DNA of 64,000 bases, from positions 12,461,223-12,525,222 of the forward strand of contig NC_046617.1 in NCBI RefSeq assembly GCF_900324465.2, given 5' to 3'. Below the pieces are notes generated by a model. It worked only from the letters and a program-made list of their open reading frames with translations, searched no databases and had not been told where the DNA came from. Positions 14,308 through 24,746 of this stretch are shown in pieces (the stretch's first letter is position 1; each line of letters begins with the position of its first letter). This DNA is from Anabas testudineus. Taxonomy: Eukaryota; Chordata; Actinopteri; Anabantiformes; Anabantidae. The position numbers and the translations under genes are program-made.

Positions 14308-14389
14308 CTGTATCAAAGTGAGAGCTGAAGGCAAAGCTGGGATTGAAAAACGCCGAAGACATGACAATCACATGTAGGGCAAAGACCAT
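14308..14389 (-). CDS. possible first coding exon with signal peptide, unidentified gene
   Basis: On the minus strand an ATG at 14389 opens 27 codons that read like a secretory leader (MVFALHVIVMSSAFF, then NPSFA, a plausible cleavage site, and FSSHFDT). The frame runs directly into a strong donor, ACAG|GTAAGGG, with the exon ending at 14308 in phase 1. Upstream lies a purine-rich block (gaggaaacgaggagg) that would be 5' UTR. No downstream exon could be confirmed in the 14 kb to the left, so the gene may have very long introns or the call may be chance. I do not recognise the family; a receptor or secreted neuronal protein would fit the leader, but this is a guess. Confidence 0.4.
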
Positions 14390-16111
14390 CCTCCTCGTTT
14401 CCTCAAGGTGCAGGATAAATCCCGGGCTCAGGTGCGCTTAAAGATTCAAATAACATGGAGTGGAAGCAGGAATGCGCAGCATTTTATTCCATCACACCTC
14501 ACAGAGAGAGCCCCCCTCTGAAAATGCTGCTCCACCTTCAGCTCGATCCGACTTGGAGACAGATGTTGACAGCCATGTCCATGTTACCACATCTGTTAGT
14601 TTACTTGCTTGAGAGAAAAAAAAAAAATCAAAATAAATATCCTGGCTTGCGCCTTATTTCTCGTGGCTGCTTTTCTAAACAGGATTAATGCGCCTCAGTC
14701 TGACTCAGTCACCCAGTGAAATGCTTATCTCCTATTTACACCGATTTCATACAGTCAAATGTTGACTGTTCCCAAAAAAAATCTGGCAAAACTCCTTTTT
14801 GTTTTCCTTCCAAAAATAAGCGTGTTTGCTCTTTGTCTCGTACCACACGGAACATGCTGCTCACTGGAGGAGCAGCTGTAGCGATGCGCATTCGTGCTTC
14901 AGATTCGGCACAGAGAGACACTACGCGACATTTTGCACCAGTGTCAAGCGAGAGATAATGCACAAGGAGCCAACATCCGTTTACAGCTTTCAAAATAAAA
15001 CATCCAAGTCGGTTTTAACTTCCGCAGTGCTCCATTTTCGTCTGACACGCTTGAATTCTGCAGGAATCTTGCAAATGCTATTTAATGGTGTGGAGTAGTT
15101 GAAGCTGATACGTTTTGCCTACTGGTCTTTACTGGAGAAGAAGGACACAGGAAAGCAGGGTCCTCAGACAGGCCAGAAAGAAGACCAGAGAAGACCAAAA
15201 AGTGCACCAACGTGGCTGTGAAATGATCCCCCCATTGTCCACATTGTTGTCCTGCAGCTTGAGTCATTGACTGGCAGGTGGCGACTAGTGGACAGGTGAG
15301 GAGGTACTAATATAAATGGTGTGTCAAATGAAATCTGTGTAATTGTAGTTTTGTTTGTGCAAGACTTCTAATAATTTTATGGTTGTAAAAGCAGTAATTC
15401 AAAAAATAAATAAATAAAATAAGGATGTAACATGTTATGCGATATGACAGCAGGATGATTTGAATTTCCAGGTTTGACTAAAGGCATATCTGCATCTACC
15501 CAACAAGTGACTGTTTGCCTCTTTTCATATGATCTAGAAGTTAAATTTAAAACATGTGCATTTTGCTTACTGCTGGGTCTGATGTTGCTTTTCCTGTGCT
15601 CTGTGATTCATAATGGCTCTGTAAGATGTGATGTTCCTTACTCTTTATTCAGCTATTCTATTCCCATGATTTATTCTCTTTGTTCATTTATAAAACAGTA
15701 CTTACCAGGTTAACTGTCAATAACAGAATCTCAGAGAGTCTCACCTGCCTGCAGTCAAGATGTGTTTAGTGCATGATGAGACAAAGGAACAAAGCAGGCC
15801 TGGAACCACTGAGTGACTGAAATCCTACGTCAAGACTTTGCATTTTGAATTAAAGTCATTGGTCTCCTCAGTTCTCAAATCCTATAGAGTGTTGTTAAAG
15901 CAAGAGGCTGTGCTGCATGCCCCTCTTCCCAAAGGGGTTTGTAAATCTTGGTTAAAACAGTGGTTGAATAGAATTTATCCAGTACTGTTTATTGTTCCTC
16001 TTCATTATTTCTTAGACAAAACAGTTATAGGTTTGACTGTGTAGGGATAATCTGTACAACCTGTTAATGCACACTAGAGAGCAGCACTGGATTGTTATTA
16101 CATTGTGCGTG
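14390..16111. other. no gene seen
   Basis: Non-coding flank between the possible exon at 14308-14389 and the Ig locus. Short frames at 15474-15713 and 15838-16044 have no domain signature. Confidence 0.5.
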
Positions 16112-16121
16112 AACACACACA

Positions 16122-16177
<56 letters not shown>

Positions 16178-16182
16178 CACAC
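16112..16182 (+). repeat. (CA)n microsatellite
   Basis: About 70 bp of CA dinucleotides with a few AAAC interruptions. Confidence 0.95.
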
Positions 16183-16551
16183 ATTTCTACTGCTGTTTGC
16201 ATATTCTGAGAATATTCTGGCTTAAACCTCTAAACACAGAGTTTTTTCTCAGAATTACAGACATTTTTTAAAATAATGTTTTTGAAATGAGACACTGAAA
16301 TGCCATCATATCTACTTGATGCATGTGCAGCCTGTTGATATTTATCTTCATGTAAATTAAGTTGTGTTTCTGCTCTCTGTGCTGGAAACATGCTGATGTT
16401 TGAATCATTATTTTGTCGGTTGTGGGATGTCTGGGTTTTGGTTTACATGTGTGCAGAGCCACAGCTTATATCCTGCTGGTCCTTTTAACTTATGAAATAG
16501 TTGTGACTTGGATCAAGATGAGTTTTGTAAACTTACTGAAATATTATATAC

Positions 16552-16656
<105 letters not shown>

Positions 16657-16885
16657 GAGTTATGCAAACTTCATCAGTGTTATTTATAAATACTACTGAC
16701 AAATATGGCAAACGCATGGATGCAGATTTATGCAAAGCTCCTCGTCCTGTCAGTAACTCTCAGTTTCAGTGTTGAAATAAATTGCTCATCCATCACCTGC
16801 TCTCCTCATCCTCTAAACCAACTGATCTGTCTGCAGTGAACTCACTTTCCAAAGTACAGTGTTGTCCATAGTTCACACTGACAAC

Positions 16886-17345
16886 ATGTTGGGGACCGTC
16901 TGCACTCTCATCACTGCTCTAACATGTAAGCAGGCTGAATTACTGCAGCTTTGACCTCATGTTGGATTCATCAGTCTGTTTTTCTGCTTCTCTGGACTTC
17001 ATGTCATCTTGTTGTTTCCAGGTGTGAGTGGTGTGACGGTGGTGACACAGAAACCTCCAGTTGTGACTGTGAGGAAAGGAGAGACAGCCACCATGGACTG
17101 TAACGTTTTTACAAACGATGGGTCTCGCTGGTATAAGCACATTCCAGGAGGAGCTTTCAAGTTTGTGCTTAGGAATCATGTCAGCTATTCCTCTCCACAG
17201 TATGGCTCCGGATTCTCCTCTCCCAAATTTACATCCAGTCATTTATCTGGGACAGAGTATCGTTTGACAATCAACAACGTGGAGGAGGGAGACTCAGCAG
17301 TGTATCATTGTGAAACATGGGACAGCTCTGTTAATGAGCATGTAT
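16886..17345 (+). CDS. Ig light-chain V segment V1 (L2/sigma-like, subgroup I)
   Basis: A two-exon germline V segment. The leader exon is 16886-16925 (ATG in acaacATG, encoding MLGTVCTLITALT) and the V exon 17022-17345; the codon split T|GT gives Cys, then VSGVTVVTQKPP. The framework is intact: first Cys (MDC), WYK, and second Cys in YHC instead of YYC. The RSS follows directly: heptamer CACAATG (17346-17352, one change from CACAGTG), a 12-bp spacer and nonamer ACAAAAACC (17365-17373). The upstream sequence has an octamer-like ATGCAAAG at about 16728. The segment looks usable, but the heptamer should lower recombination. It is the outermost V of cluster 1, about 5.9 kb from J1. Role: antigen-binding domain of a B-cell light chain after V-J joining. 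Confidence 0.9.
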
Positions 17346-17373
17346 CACAATGATTCACACCATGACAAAAACC

Positions 17374-18061
17374 TCCTCACTAAATGCTTCTGCTTTTTGA
17401 GGACAGATGTTTTCACTACACATCAGCATTTACAAAGGTGAAAATGAATAAAGAATAGCTCACATTGTTGATAAGAATAAAATACTGTGCACTACAAAAT
17501 AAGTGGTACTGAGACAGAGGTCAATTCATGTCAAATGTTCAAATAAAGTTTCTGCTTTTTACCAAATGTAATAAAAATAAAAAATAAAAGTGTACATATG
17601 TATTTACAGTATTTCAATCAGGTTAAATCTGAGCTCTGTCTGGGCCACTTAAGCACATTCACAGAGTTTTCCTCTGTTATCTTGACTGTGTGCTTAGGGT
17701 TGTTGTCCTGTTATAGGACAATAGATGAACCATCACCCCAGTCTGAAGTGCAACAAATAGTTTGATTATTAAAGACAGAGTGGAAAAAGGGGCTTTGAAT
17801 AGCATCCAAACATATGCAAGGACAAAAAATGTCATCATTTATACAATTCAATGTTAAACATGCATTTTTTTTAATACACCTCTTAAACGCAAACAATCAC
17901 TTTGAGGGAAGCATTTAGAAAAGAAGCTTGTAATGCAACAGATGAAAGCTAGAGGCCAATATTTCATAACTTTTCCAAAATCTTTAAAGAATTACTGCCA
18001 ATTGTTTATAACATTTGGTATAAAACTGCAGATGACTTTGGAGTGAGTGAAGTTTAGTATC
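17374..18061. other. V1-V2 spacer
   Basis: No gene. From about 17720 it matches the V7 upstream region (28042 onward), including atgaaccatcaccccagtct, and so belongs to the duplicated block. Confidence 0.6.
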
Positions 18062-18140
18062 ACCTCTGTACTCCTCCCTCTCTCAGGATGCACCTGCAGG
18101 CCTCCTCTCCATATTTATAGCTTTATGCAAATGAAGTGGT
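18062..18140 (+). promoter_or_regulatory. upstream module of V2 (E-box, TATA-like, octamer)
   Basis: GGATGCACCTGCAG at 18086-18099 carries an E-box (CACCTG, an E2A-type core). It is followed by tatttatagc and a perfect octamer ATGCAAAT at 18125-18132, about 220 bp before the leader. The same module recurs upstream of V4, V6, V7, V10, V12 and V13. Function is inferred from motif content and recurrence. Confidence 0.65.
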
Positions 18141-18348
18141 CACGAAGAGATCAACTACTTACACAGTTGTCTCATTATTAAATTGAAATTTGAGAGACTA
18201 CCGTGAAGTTTTTTTTAAATTATTTTAAACAAAGCTCCTCCCTCTGTGAGTCATACTGACATTTAGTGCTGTATTAAACTGCTCCTTCAACACGTCCTCT
18301 CCTCATCTTTCAAACCCTCGTTCAGCACTTAGAGCTCACACTGACAAC

Positions 18349-18805
18349 ATGTTGGGGACCGTCTGCACTCTCATCACTGCTCTAACATGTAAGCAGGCTG
18401 AATTACTGCAGCTTTGACCTCATGTTGGATTCATCAGTCTGTTTTTCTGTTTCTCTGGACTTCATGTCATCTTGTTGTTTCCAGGTGTGAGTGGTGTGAC
18501 GGTGGTGACACAGAAACCTCCTGTTGTGACGGTGAGGACAGGAGAGTCAGCCACCATGGAGTGTAATTCTGCACTGAGTGGACCACGCGTGTATAAGCAG
18601 ATTCCTGGAGGAGTTCCTCAGTTTGTATTGAACTTTCATCACAGCTGGAGCTCCCCAGACTATGGCTCTGGTTTTTCCTCTTCTAAATTCACAGCGAATC
18701 ATCATTCAAACTCAGATTATCGTTTGATTATCAACAATGTGGAGGAGGGAGACTCAGCCGTTTATTATTGCAGCACATGGGATAGCTCTGCCAGTGAGTG
18801 GGTAT
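18349..18805 (+). CDS. Ig light-chain V segment V2, framework Trp missing (subgroup I)
   Basis: The leader exon is 18349-18388 and the V exon 18485-18805, giving the same leader and SGVTVVTQKPP start as V1. CDR1 is three residues shorter than in V4. The segment has both cysteines (MEC and YYC), but the invariant framework-2 Trp is replaced: the sequence reads GPRVYKQIPGG where others read RWYKQIPGG. The RSS is perfect: CACAGTG (18806-18812), 12-bp spacer, ACAAAAACC (18825-18833). It can therefore recombine, but the domain would lack a core residue. V8 at 29448 shares the short CDR1 and has Leu at this position, so this is an inherited variant of the subfamily, not a private mutation. It is either a non-productive segment or an unusual fold. 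Confidence 0.85.
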
Positions 18806-18833
18806 CACAGTGATTTACACTGTGACAAAAACC

Positions 18834-19651
18834 TTCTTGCAAATACTTGACTGACACTGAAGCTGAAACTGAAGTGAAACCATAACTTCCTCAACAGAAT
18901 TATTTCTACTATTATTACTGTTGTTCAATATAAATTAAATATACGTGTTACATATATAAAAACTGAGATTGCAACACTATAAGAACTTTAGTTCATAAAG
19001 TGTTAAAAAATTATCGCTTTGATTTATCTGTAATTTTCTTTTCGACATGACAAACAACATCACAGGGCCACTAGTGTCCTTTCAAGGTGTTAAATTTTTG
19101 TGTTACTGCTGACTTTGATATCAATTTATTTTAATTTCTATATTGACAAATATCAAATCATTTACTGAACTGCAGATAGTTGCACACAAAATAAAAAGAC
19201 ATTATAATTCTGTCTGATATTTCATATATCAAATAATAATAATAATGGTAATAACAATATTTATTGAGGAATTGTTATTGGACACCTGCTAGACACAGTG
19301 CTACTACAAGGTTTTGGTGCAACACAACAACATTTTAGCTGAAACATCTTGATTGGTGACTAGTCACCAGCTAATATCTCTTCTATAAATTCTCCACATA
19401 GACACAAACATTAAGAATCTGGTTTCTGAATTTTTTTTTTTTTATAATCAGAATTCTTCTGGTGGATTTTACAGAAAGTATGCCACAAATAATATGGTTT
19501 GAAAATATAAACCATAAAGCATAAATGATGTGTTAGTGACATTTAATAACATAGAAGAATCAAATAAAATAACATATAAATAAACATTTCTCACATTTAA
19601 ATGAGACATCAGTATTAAAACTCCTCCCCCCCTTTTCATCTCCTCTGTGTC
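18834..19651. other. V2-V3 spacer
   Basis: No gene; AT-rich DNA. It is the duplicate of 29797-30690, with matching text such as the segment from gacacctgctagacacagtg onward. Confidence 0.6.
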
Positions 19652-19659
19652 TTTATAAG
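19652..19659 (+). promoter_or_regulatory. TATA box of V3
   Basis: TTTATAAG lies 81 bp upstream of the V3 leader ATG. The same position is conserved in V5 (22365-22372) and V11 (32995-33002) and lost in pseudogene V9. Confidence 0.6.
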
Positions 19660-19739
19660 CTTCAGTCTCTTATGTCCTCACACTCCAACCCCGCTCACCT
19701 CTCAGCTGACATTAAAAGACATTTACAAACAGAGACAAC

Positions 19740-20198
19740 ATGCTGGGGAACCTCTGTACTCTCATTACTGTTCTGACATGTAAGATGTTCTTCTCATTCC
19801 TATTATAACTGATGTCTTGTTTCTTTTATTTTACCCACAGTATGTGTTTGTGTTTGTCACAACAACAGATGTTGATGCGGTGATAGTGGTGACTCAGACG
19901 CCTGCTGTCCACACAGCTTCTACAGGACAGGAGGTTGTTCTCAACTGCAACATTGAGCGATATGATAGTGCTTCAGTCGGTTGGTATAAACAGGTTCCTG
20001 GTGACACTCCTCAGTTTGTGCTAGAGTTTTTTCTTGGAGATAATTCACTGAACTACGGAACAGGATTTTCCTCAGATCGATTCAACTCCAAATCCCTGTC
20101 AAACATTGAATACCAGTTGATTATTAGCAAGACTGAGACAGGAGACTCTGCTGTGTATTACTGTGAAACATGGGACAACTCTGATAAAGAGTATGTAT
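19740..20198 (+). CDS. Ig light-chain V segment V3 (subgroup II)
   Basis: The leader exon is 19740-19779 (MLGNLCTLITVLT) and the V exon 19869-20198. Two possible acceptors exist. The one at 19840 would put the leader out of frame, so the acceptor at 19868 (caacaacag) is chosen; it also matches the other subgroup II segments. The domain starts VDAVIVVTQTPAVHTAS and has the first Cys (NC), WYKQVPG and YYC. Germline CDR3 begins ETWDNSDKE. The RSS is CACAGTG (20199-20205), a 12-bp spacer and ACAAAAACC (20218-20226). It appears fully functional. Its twin in cluster 2, V9, has been broken by deletion. Confidence 0.9.
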
Positions 20199-20591
20199 CA
20201 CAGTGATTCACACTGTGACAAAAACCTCATCACTAAGTTCTTCCGCTTTTCATTCTCTGACTCATGTTGACTGACAAACACTTTTTAATTATTCCTTTTC
20301 AGAAAAGCTTTGATCACCTGCTACTTCCAGCAGCCATCTACCTGTGTAGTAGTTGAACAATTTTATATTCAAATAAATACAAAATATATAAATATAATCA
20401 TAATATAATATGATTGTTAGCTACATGTGAGGTTTGCATTTGCTATAAAAAATACACCTCAGAGCAAATGTGTAAAACAAATTTTGTTTTCCTGATCTGT
20501 TCCCTTGTCATAGTTGAAATCACATAAAATCCCAAGAAAGTCAAACTGAGTTTCTTATTATCAGTGAAGCATCACTTCTCTTCCATCTGCA

Positions 20592-20657
20592 GGATGCACC
20601 TGCAGAGCTTCTCTAATTATTTATAGCTTCATGTGTCAGTTATGATTTGATGCAAAC
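20592..20657 (+). promoter_or_regulatory. upstream module of V4
   Basis: GGATGCACCTGCAG at 20592-20605 followed by ttatttatagcttc. The octamer next to the TATA-like block is lost; an imperfect ATGCAAAC lies at 20650-20657. Confidence 0.55.
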
Positions 20658-20964
20658 TGAAGCTCATAAACTCTGAAGATCTCCCTCTGTTTACATGTAA
20701 TATAGAAAACATCTTACACTTTAAAATACCTACTCATATTACGTACTCATTCATTGACCACACAGCATGACATAATTCTAAAGCTGCACTGAAATAAGTG
20801 AAACCTTTCTGGGCAGTGTCAGACAATATATTTGATAAGTAAAGCTCCTCCTCCTGTCAGTCACGCTCAGTTTCAGTGCTGTATTAAATTGTTCCTCCGT
20901 CACCTCCTCTCCTCATCTTTCAAACCCTCTTCTGTCAGCAGTGAACTCATTTCACACTGACAAC

Positions 20965-21430
20965 ATGTTGGGGACCGTCTGCACTCTCATCACTGCTCTA
21001 ACATGTAAGCAGGCTGAATTACTGCAGCTTTGACCTCATGTTGGATTCATCAGTCTGTTTTTCTGTTTCTCTGGACTTCATGTCATCTTGTTGTTTCCAG
21101 GTGTGAGTGGTGTGACGGTGGTGACACAGAAACCTCCTGTTGTGACGGTGAGGAAAGGAGAGACAGTCAACATGGACTGTAACCTGGGAACTGTTACTAA
21201 AAGTGGAGCTCGTTGGTATAAACAGATTCCAGGAGGAGTTCCTCAGTTTGTGCTGTATTTTTATCACAGCAGGAGCTCCCCAATCTATGGCTCTGGTTTC
21301 TCGTCTCCCAAATTTACATCAAATCATCAGACAGAGTCAGATTATCGTTTGATTATCAACAATGTGGAGGAGGGAGACTCAGCAGTTTATTACTGTCACA
21401 CATGGGATAGCTCTGCTAAGGAGGAGGTAT
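20965..21430 (+). CDS. Ig light-chain V segment V4 (subgroup I)
   Basis: The leader exon is 20965-21004 and the V exon 21101-21430. The domain has SGVTVVTQKPPVVTVRKGE, first Cys in MDCNLGTV, ARWYKQIPGG, a long CDR2 region (FYHSRSSPIYGSG), FSSPKF and AVYYC. Germline CDR3 begins HTWDSSAKEE. The stretch between FVL and PKF is about five residues longer than in kappa, a feature described for sigma-type light chains. The RSS is perfect: CACAGTG (21431-21437), 12-bp spacer, ACAAAAACC (21450-21458). V10 is its duplicate in cluster 2. Confidence 0.92.
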
Positions 21431-21458
21431 CACAGTGATGTAGACTGTGACAAAAACC

Positions 21459-22364
21459 TCCTCACTAAACTCGACCACTTCTGCTTTTTAAACTTCTTAA
21501 CTAAACAGAAAATGAGCTGTTGATAATAATATTATTGTTATTATTACTATTATTATTACTTTTTAGCAAAATACAATTTTCCATTTATTCTCCATACACA
21601 AAATGAACTGAGATGTGAATTTTTCAGATATTAATGACTGTTTCACTTCCAGCTGCAATAAATGTGACAGAAACATTACAGCATGAAACATGTTGCATAG
21701 GAAGAACAATAAAGTCGACTAATACACTGTTTTAGCCCATGAGAACCCAAATAGACCATATGAAACATATTTTCTGCTAGTGACACTCAATTAAGAGGAG
21801 TACACTACACCCTAATTAGACCTGGGTCAAAACACATACTCCACTTGAGAAAACTAAACTGCATACATTACTCCATGTTTCATGCTACGCTGCTTGACAG
21901 GACACAGTTTAAATTGATGACACCTGTTTCACCGTGGGTTCTTATGGGTTAAAGTACATGTAAAAAACATGTTAATATGTTTTATCTAACTTGATTATAA
22001 TTGCTTTAGCAGGAAATAGTAGAAACTGAGGCTTGATTGTTTCAATTAAGGGTGTGAAAATATAGAAACATTGACATAAGGTTCTTTGTTTAATAAAATC
22101 TTTTTCTAGATGATGTGATTTACTAGACTGATTTTTTGAAGATAAATTAAATGAACAAGTAATTACTCTGATGGGAGTTAATAGTATTATTAATGTATAA
22201 AACATCAACAGACTGCAAAGAAACATTATCTCATAAAAAAGAAGATAATAAAACATTGTTGTTGTAAAATGATTAAATGAATAATATAAATACACATGAA
22301 CTATTTAGTCTGTATATGTGAATGAAAGCTGTGTTGAATGCAGACACTCCTCCTCTCCTCTGTC
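21459..22364. other. V4-V5 spacer
   Basis: No gene. It carries the tract that recurs after V6 and V10 (from agaacccaaatagac to ttgacaggacacag), which makes it possible to see the LTR insertion after V6. Confidence 0.6.
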
Positions 22365-22453
22365 TTTATAAGCTTCAGTCTGGCTTCTCCTCACACTCCA
22401 ACCCTGCTCACGTCTCAGCTGGACAGTAAGAGACATTTAAACACACTGACAAC

Positions 22454-22907
22454 ATGCTGGGGACTCTCTTCACTCTCATCACTGCTCTAACATGTAAGAT
22501 GTTCTTCTCATTCATTTTGTGATCAAATCTTCAGACAGAAACATTTCACTCACTCATTTTTCTCTGTATGTCGACAGATGTTGATGCAGTGAAAGTACTG
22601 ACTCAGACGCCTGCTGTCCACACAGCTTCTACAGGACAGGAGGTTGTTCTTAACTGCAACATTGAGAGATATGATGGATATTATGTCAGTTGGTACAAAC
22701 AGGTTCCTGGTAAAGCTCCTCAGTATGTCCTGAGATTATACTTTGAGCATGGTTCACCTGACTTTGGATCAGGATTCTCCTCAAACCGATTCAATTCCAA
22801 AGCTTCATCAGAAATAAATTACCAGTTCATCATCAAGCGTGCTGAGACAGGAGACTCTGCTCAGTATTTCTGTGAGACATGGGACAGCTCTGCTTCTGCA
22901 GCTGTAT
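22454..22907 (+). CDS. Ig light-chain V segment V5 (subgroup II)
   Basis: The leader exon is 22454-22493 (MLGTLFTLITALT) and the V exon 22578-22907 after acceptor gtcgacag. The codon split gives Tyr, then VDAVKVLTQTPAVHTAS. It has the first Cys, WYKQVPGKAPQYVL, a long CDR2 region, and Cys in QYFC. Germline CDR3 begins ETWDSSASAA. The RSS is CACTGTG (22908-22914), a 12-bp spacer and ACAAAAACC (22927-22935). It is the V nearest J1, 254 bp from V heptamer to J heptamer edge, so it is well placed for early rearrangement. TATA box TTTATAAG lies at 22365-22372. V11 is a near copy. Confidence 0.92.
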
Positions 22908-23124
22908 CACTGTGAATCACATTGTGACAAAAACCTCAGTGAGGGACTCACTGCAGCTTCCATCACTTCTAACCAAAGTGCATTAAAGGCAACTAGAAAA
23001 CCTTCAACACTACATTTAAAAATACAAACTCTTCTAAAGATTCACAGGTGTTGGGAACAAGTGCAGCAGTGTTTTGAATGAAGTTAGTGAGATGTTGACA
23101 GTGAAAGTTGTTGTGAACAGGATG

Positions 23125-23134
23125 TTTCAGTTCC
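23125..23134 (-). promoter_or_regulatory. Ets-IRF composite motif near J1
   Basis: GGAACTGAAA on the minus strand matches GGAANNGAAA, the PU.1/IRF4 composite element known from mammalian light-chain enhancers. It lies 26 bp before the J1 nonamer, in a block identical in all four clusters. Regulatory function is inferred. Confidence 0.45.
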
Positions 23135-23160
23135 ACTCCCCTCATCAGTGAGAGTCAGGA

Positions 23161-23233
23161 GGTTTTTGTACGACCATGTGTACAAACTGAATCACTGTGG
23201 TATTCGGACAAGGAACCAAGCTGATTGTGACAA
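23161..23233 (+). CDS. Ig light-chain J1 with 23-bp RSS
   Basis: The nonamer GGTTTTTGT (23161-23169), a 23-bp spacer, heptamer CACTGTG (23193-23199) and a 34-nt J exon (23200-23233) encode VFGQGTKLIVT plus one base before donor A|GTAAGT. The FGxG beta-bulge motif is intact. With 12-bp RSS on every V, the 12/23 rule is met in the kappa/sigma direction (V-12, J-23). Splicing of the trailing A to GC at the start of C1 gives Ser. The same J exon and spacer are repeated unchanged in clusters 2, 3 and 4. Confidence 0.95.
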
Positions 23234-23914
23234 GTAAGTACATTTTAAATATTCATAAAAAGATCAATGTTTCAGTTTTTTGTATATTTTAAGAGAAAAC
23301 AATTTAATGAATTATTTAAAGTAATGAAAATGTATTTTATTTGATAATAGACTTTTAAATTCTCACCTGAAACCAAATTGTTTTTTAACAGCAGTAGAAA
23401 AATCTGCAAATAACACAATATTTGAAATATTTTCCATAATTTTATTAACAGAGGGACAGTTTTGAGAATAATGAGTTTGTTTTTGACATTGTGAAACCAA
23501 ACTTAAAAATGTCTTCAGAAAAGTTTCACATTAGAACATAAATATGAAATCACTGTGCATTTAATGATGTTTCTATAGTAATTATATATTAAGTTTAAAT
23601 GTGATTTTAAATTGTATTATTGAAATGATCTGATGTCTTTCTACTCTGGTGTTTAGACTGAGATCAAAAAAGCAAACTAATGGGAAGCCATTTATTTAAA
23701 ATGATAAATATTTTTGTGTAGCACAAGGAAATTTGTTATCAGTGTAAAAATGAGAGTGAAGTAATAAAAAATAAACTTAGATTGTTTCATGGTTTGATCA
23801 GTGTAATCGTCATATTGTCAGTTCAGACATAATAATATATCAGACAGTGTGATGACTTTTTATTAGTGGTTTTAATTTCTAATTATTTTCTGAATTCTCT
23901 CCATGTATTTTCAG

Positions 23915-24240
23915 GCTCCAGCCTCCCTCCTCCTGTCCTGACAATCTTCCCTCCGTCCAGCGCTGAGCTCCGGTCCAACAAAGCCTCTCTGGTCTGTCTG
24001 TCCAGTCAGTCTGTGCCTTTTGCAGATGTCACCTGGTTGGCTGATGGGAGTCCAGTGAGCAGTGGGGTCTCTACCAGCACCGCCGTTCAACAACCAGACC
24101 AGAGTTTCCAAATCAGCAGCTATCTGGACATCCAGACGTCAGAGTGGAACATGAACAAGGTTTACACTTGTAAAGTGTCTTTGGGATCCCAGACTTCAGA
24201 GAAAAACATCAACAAGTCTAAATGTCGCACTGAAGAATAG
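23915..24240 (+). CDS. Ig light-chain constant exon C1
   Basis: A single C1-set Ig domain exon of 326 nt following acceptor tattttcag, joined in phase to J1. It reads SSSLPPPVLTIFPPSSAEL, then Cys in SLVC, Trp in DVTW, Cys in YTC, and ends KSKCRTEE. The last Cys, three residues before the end, is the expected heavy-chain disulfide partner. A polyadenylation signal AATAAA sits at 24414-24419. It differs from C2 by only two residues (Ile/Val in VLTIF, Arg/Pro near the end). Fish annotations often call such genes lambda-like, but the RSS layout and long CDR2 favour L2/sigma. The encoded chain pairs with heavy chain in B-cell receptors and antibodies. Confidence 0.95.
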
Positions 24241-24413
24241 TAGAGCAGAATAACAACTGAAAATCTGCTTCTTTGCTGTTTGTGCTGTTTGTTCATGACA
24301 TAGTTTACATGTTAGAACAGTTTGTGTCTGCATGCTTGTGACAGATGTTACAACAGTTAGGTGGAGATGTGGTATCAGCTTTGCAATTGTACTTTTAATG
24401 ACTGATTTAAGTA

Positions 24414-24419
24414 AATAAA
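24414..24419 (+). terminator. polyadenylation signal of C1
   Basis: AATAAA 174 bp after the C1 stop; conserved at the same place after C2 (35046-35051). Confidence 0.7.
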
Positions 24420-24746
24420 AAAACATTTTGATTCACCATAGTTTGCATTTCCTTCGTAGTCACATAATGATTTCTTCCAGTAATTATTACCTTCATGTTT
24501 CTCTCAACTTTGAGCTCAGAGTCAGAAACAATAAATTCAAAGCTGAGTGAATTATTTCTTTCTCACTGTCTTGAATCTCTAAGAATTTCATTGAAATAAG
24601 ACAGCTCTATTTTATTGTTTCAATCAATCTTACTTTGTCTTAAGTTATTTGAAATATTTAAGACACAATCTAAAGCAAGTGAAACAGAGTTTTCATCCTC
24701 TATTAGTGAAGCATCACCTCTCTACTCCTCTCTCTGCTCCTTCCCA

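Noticed and set aside
19841-19868. Alternative V3 acceptor after ttttacccacag at 19840.
   Set aside because: It puts the leader out of frame with the V domain; the acceptor at 19868 is in frame and matches the other subgroup II V segments.
23911-24111. Long minus-strand open frames opposite the C exons (also 34542-34742, 37567-37795; plus strand 39721-39921).
   Set aside because: They are shadows of the constant-region exons and repeat only because the exons do.
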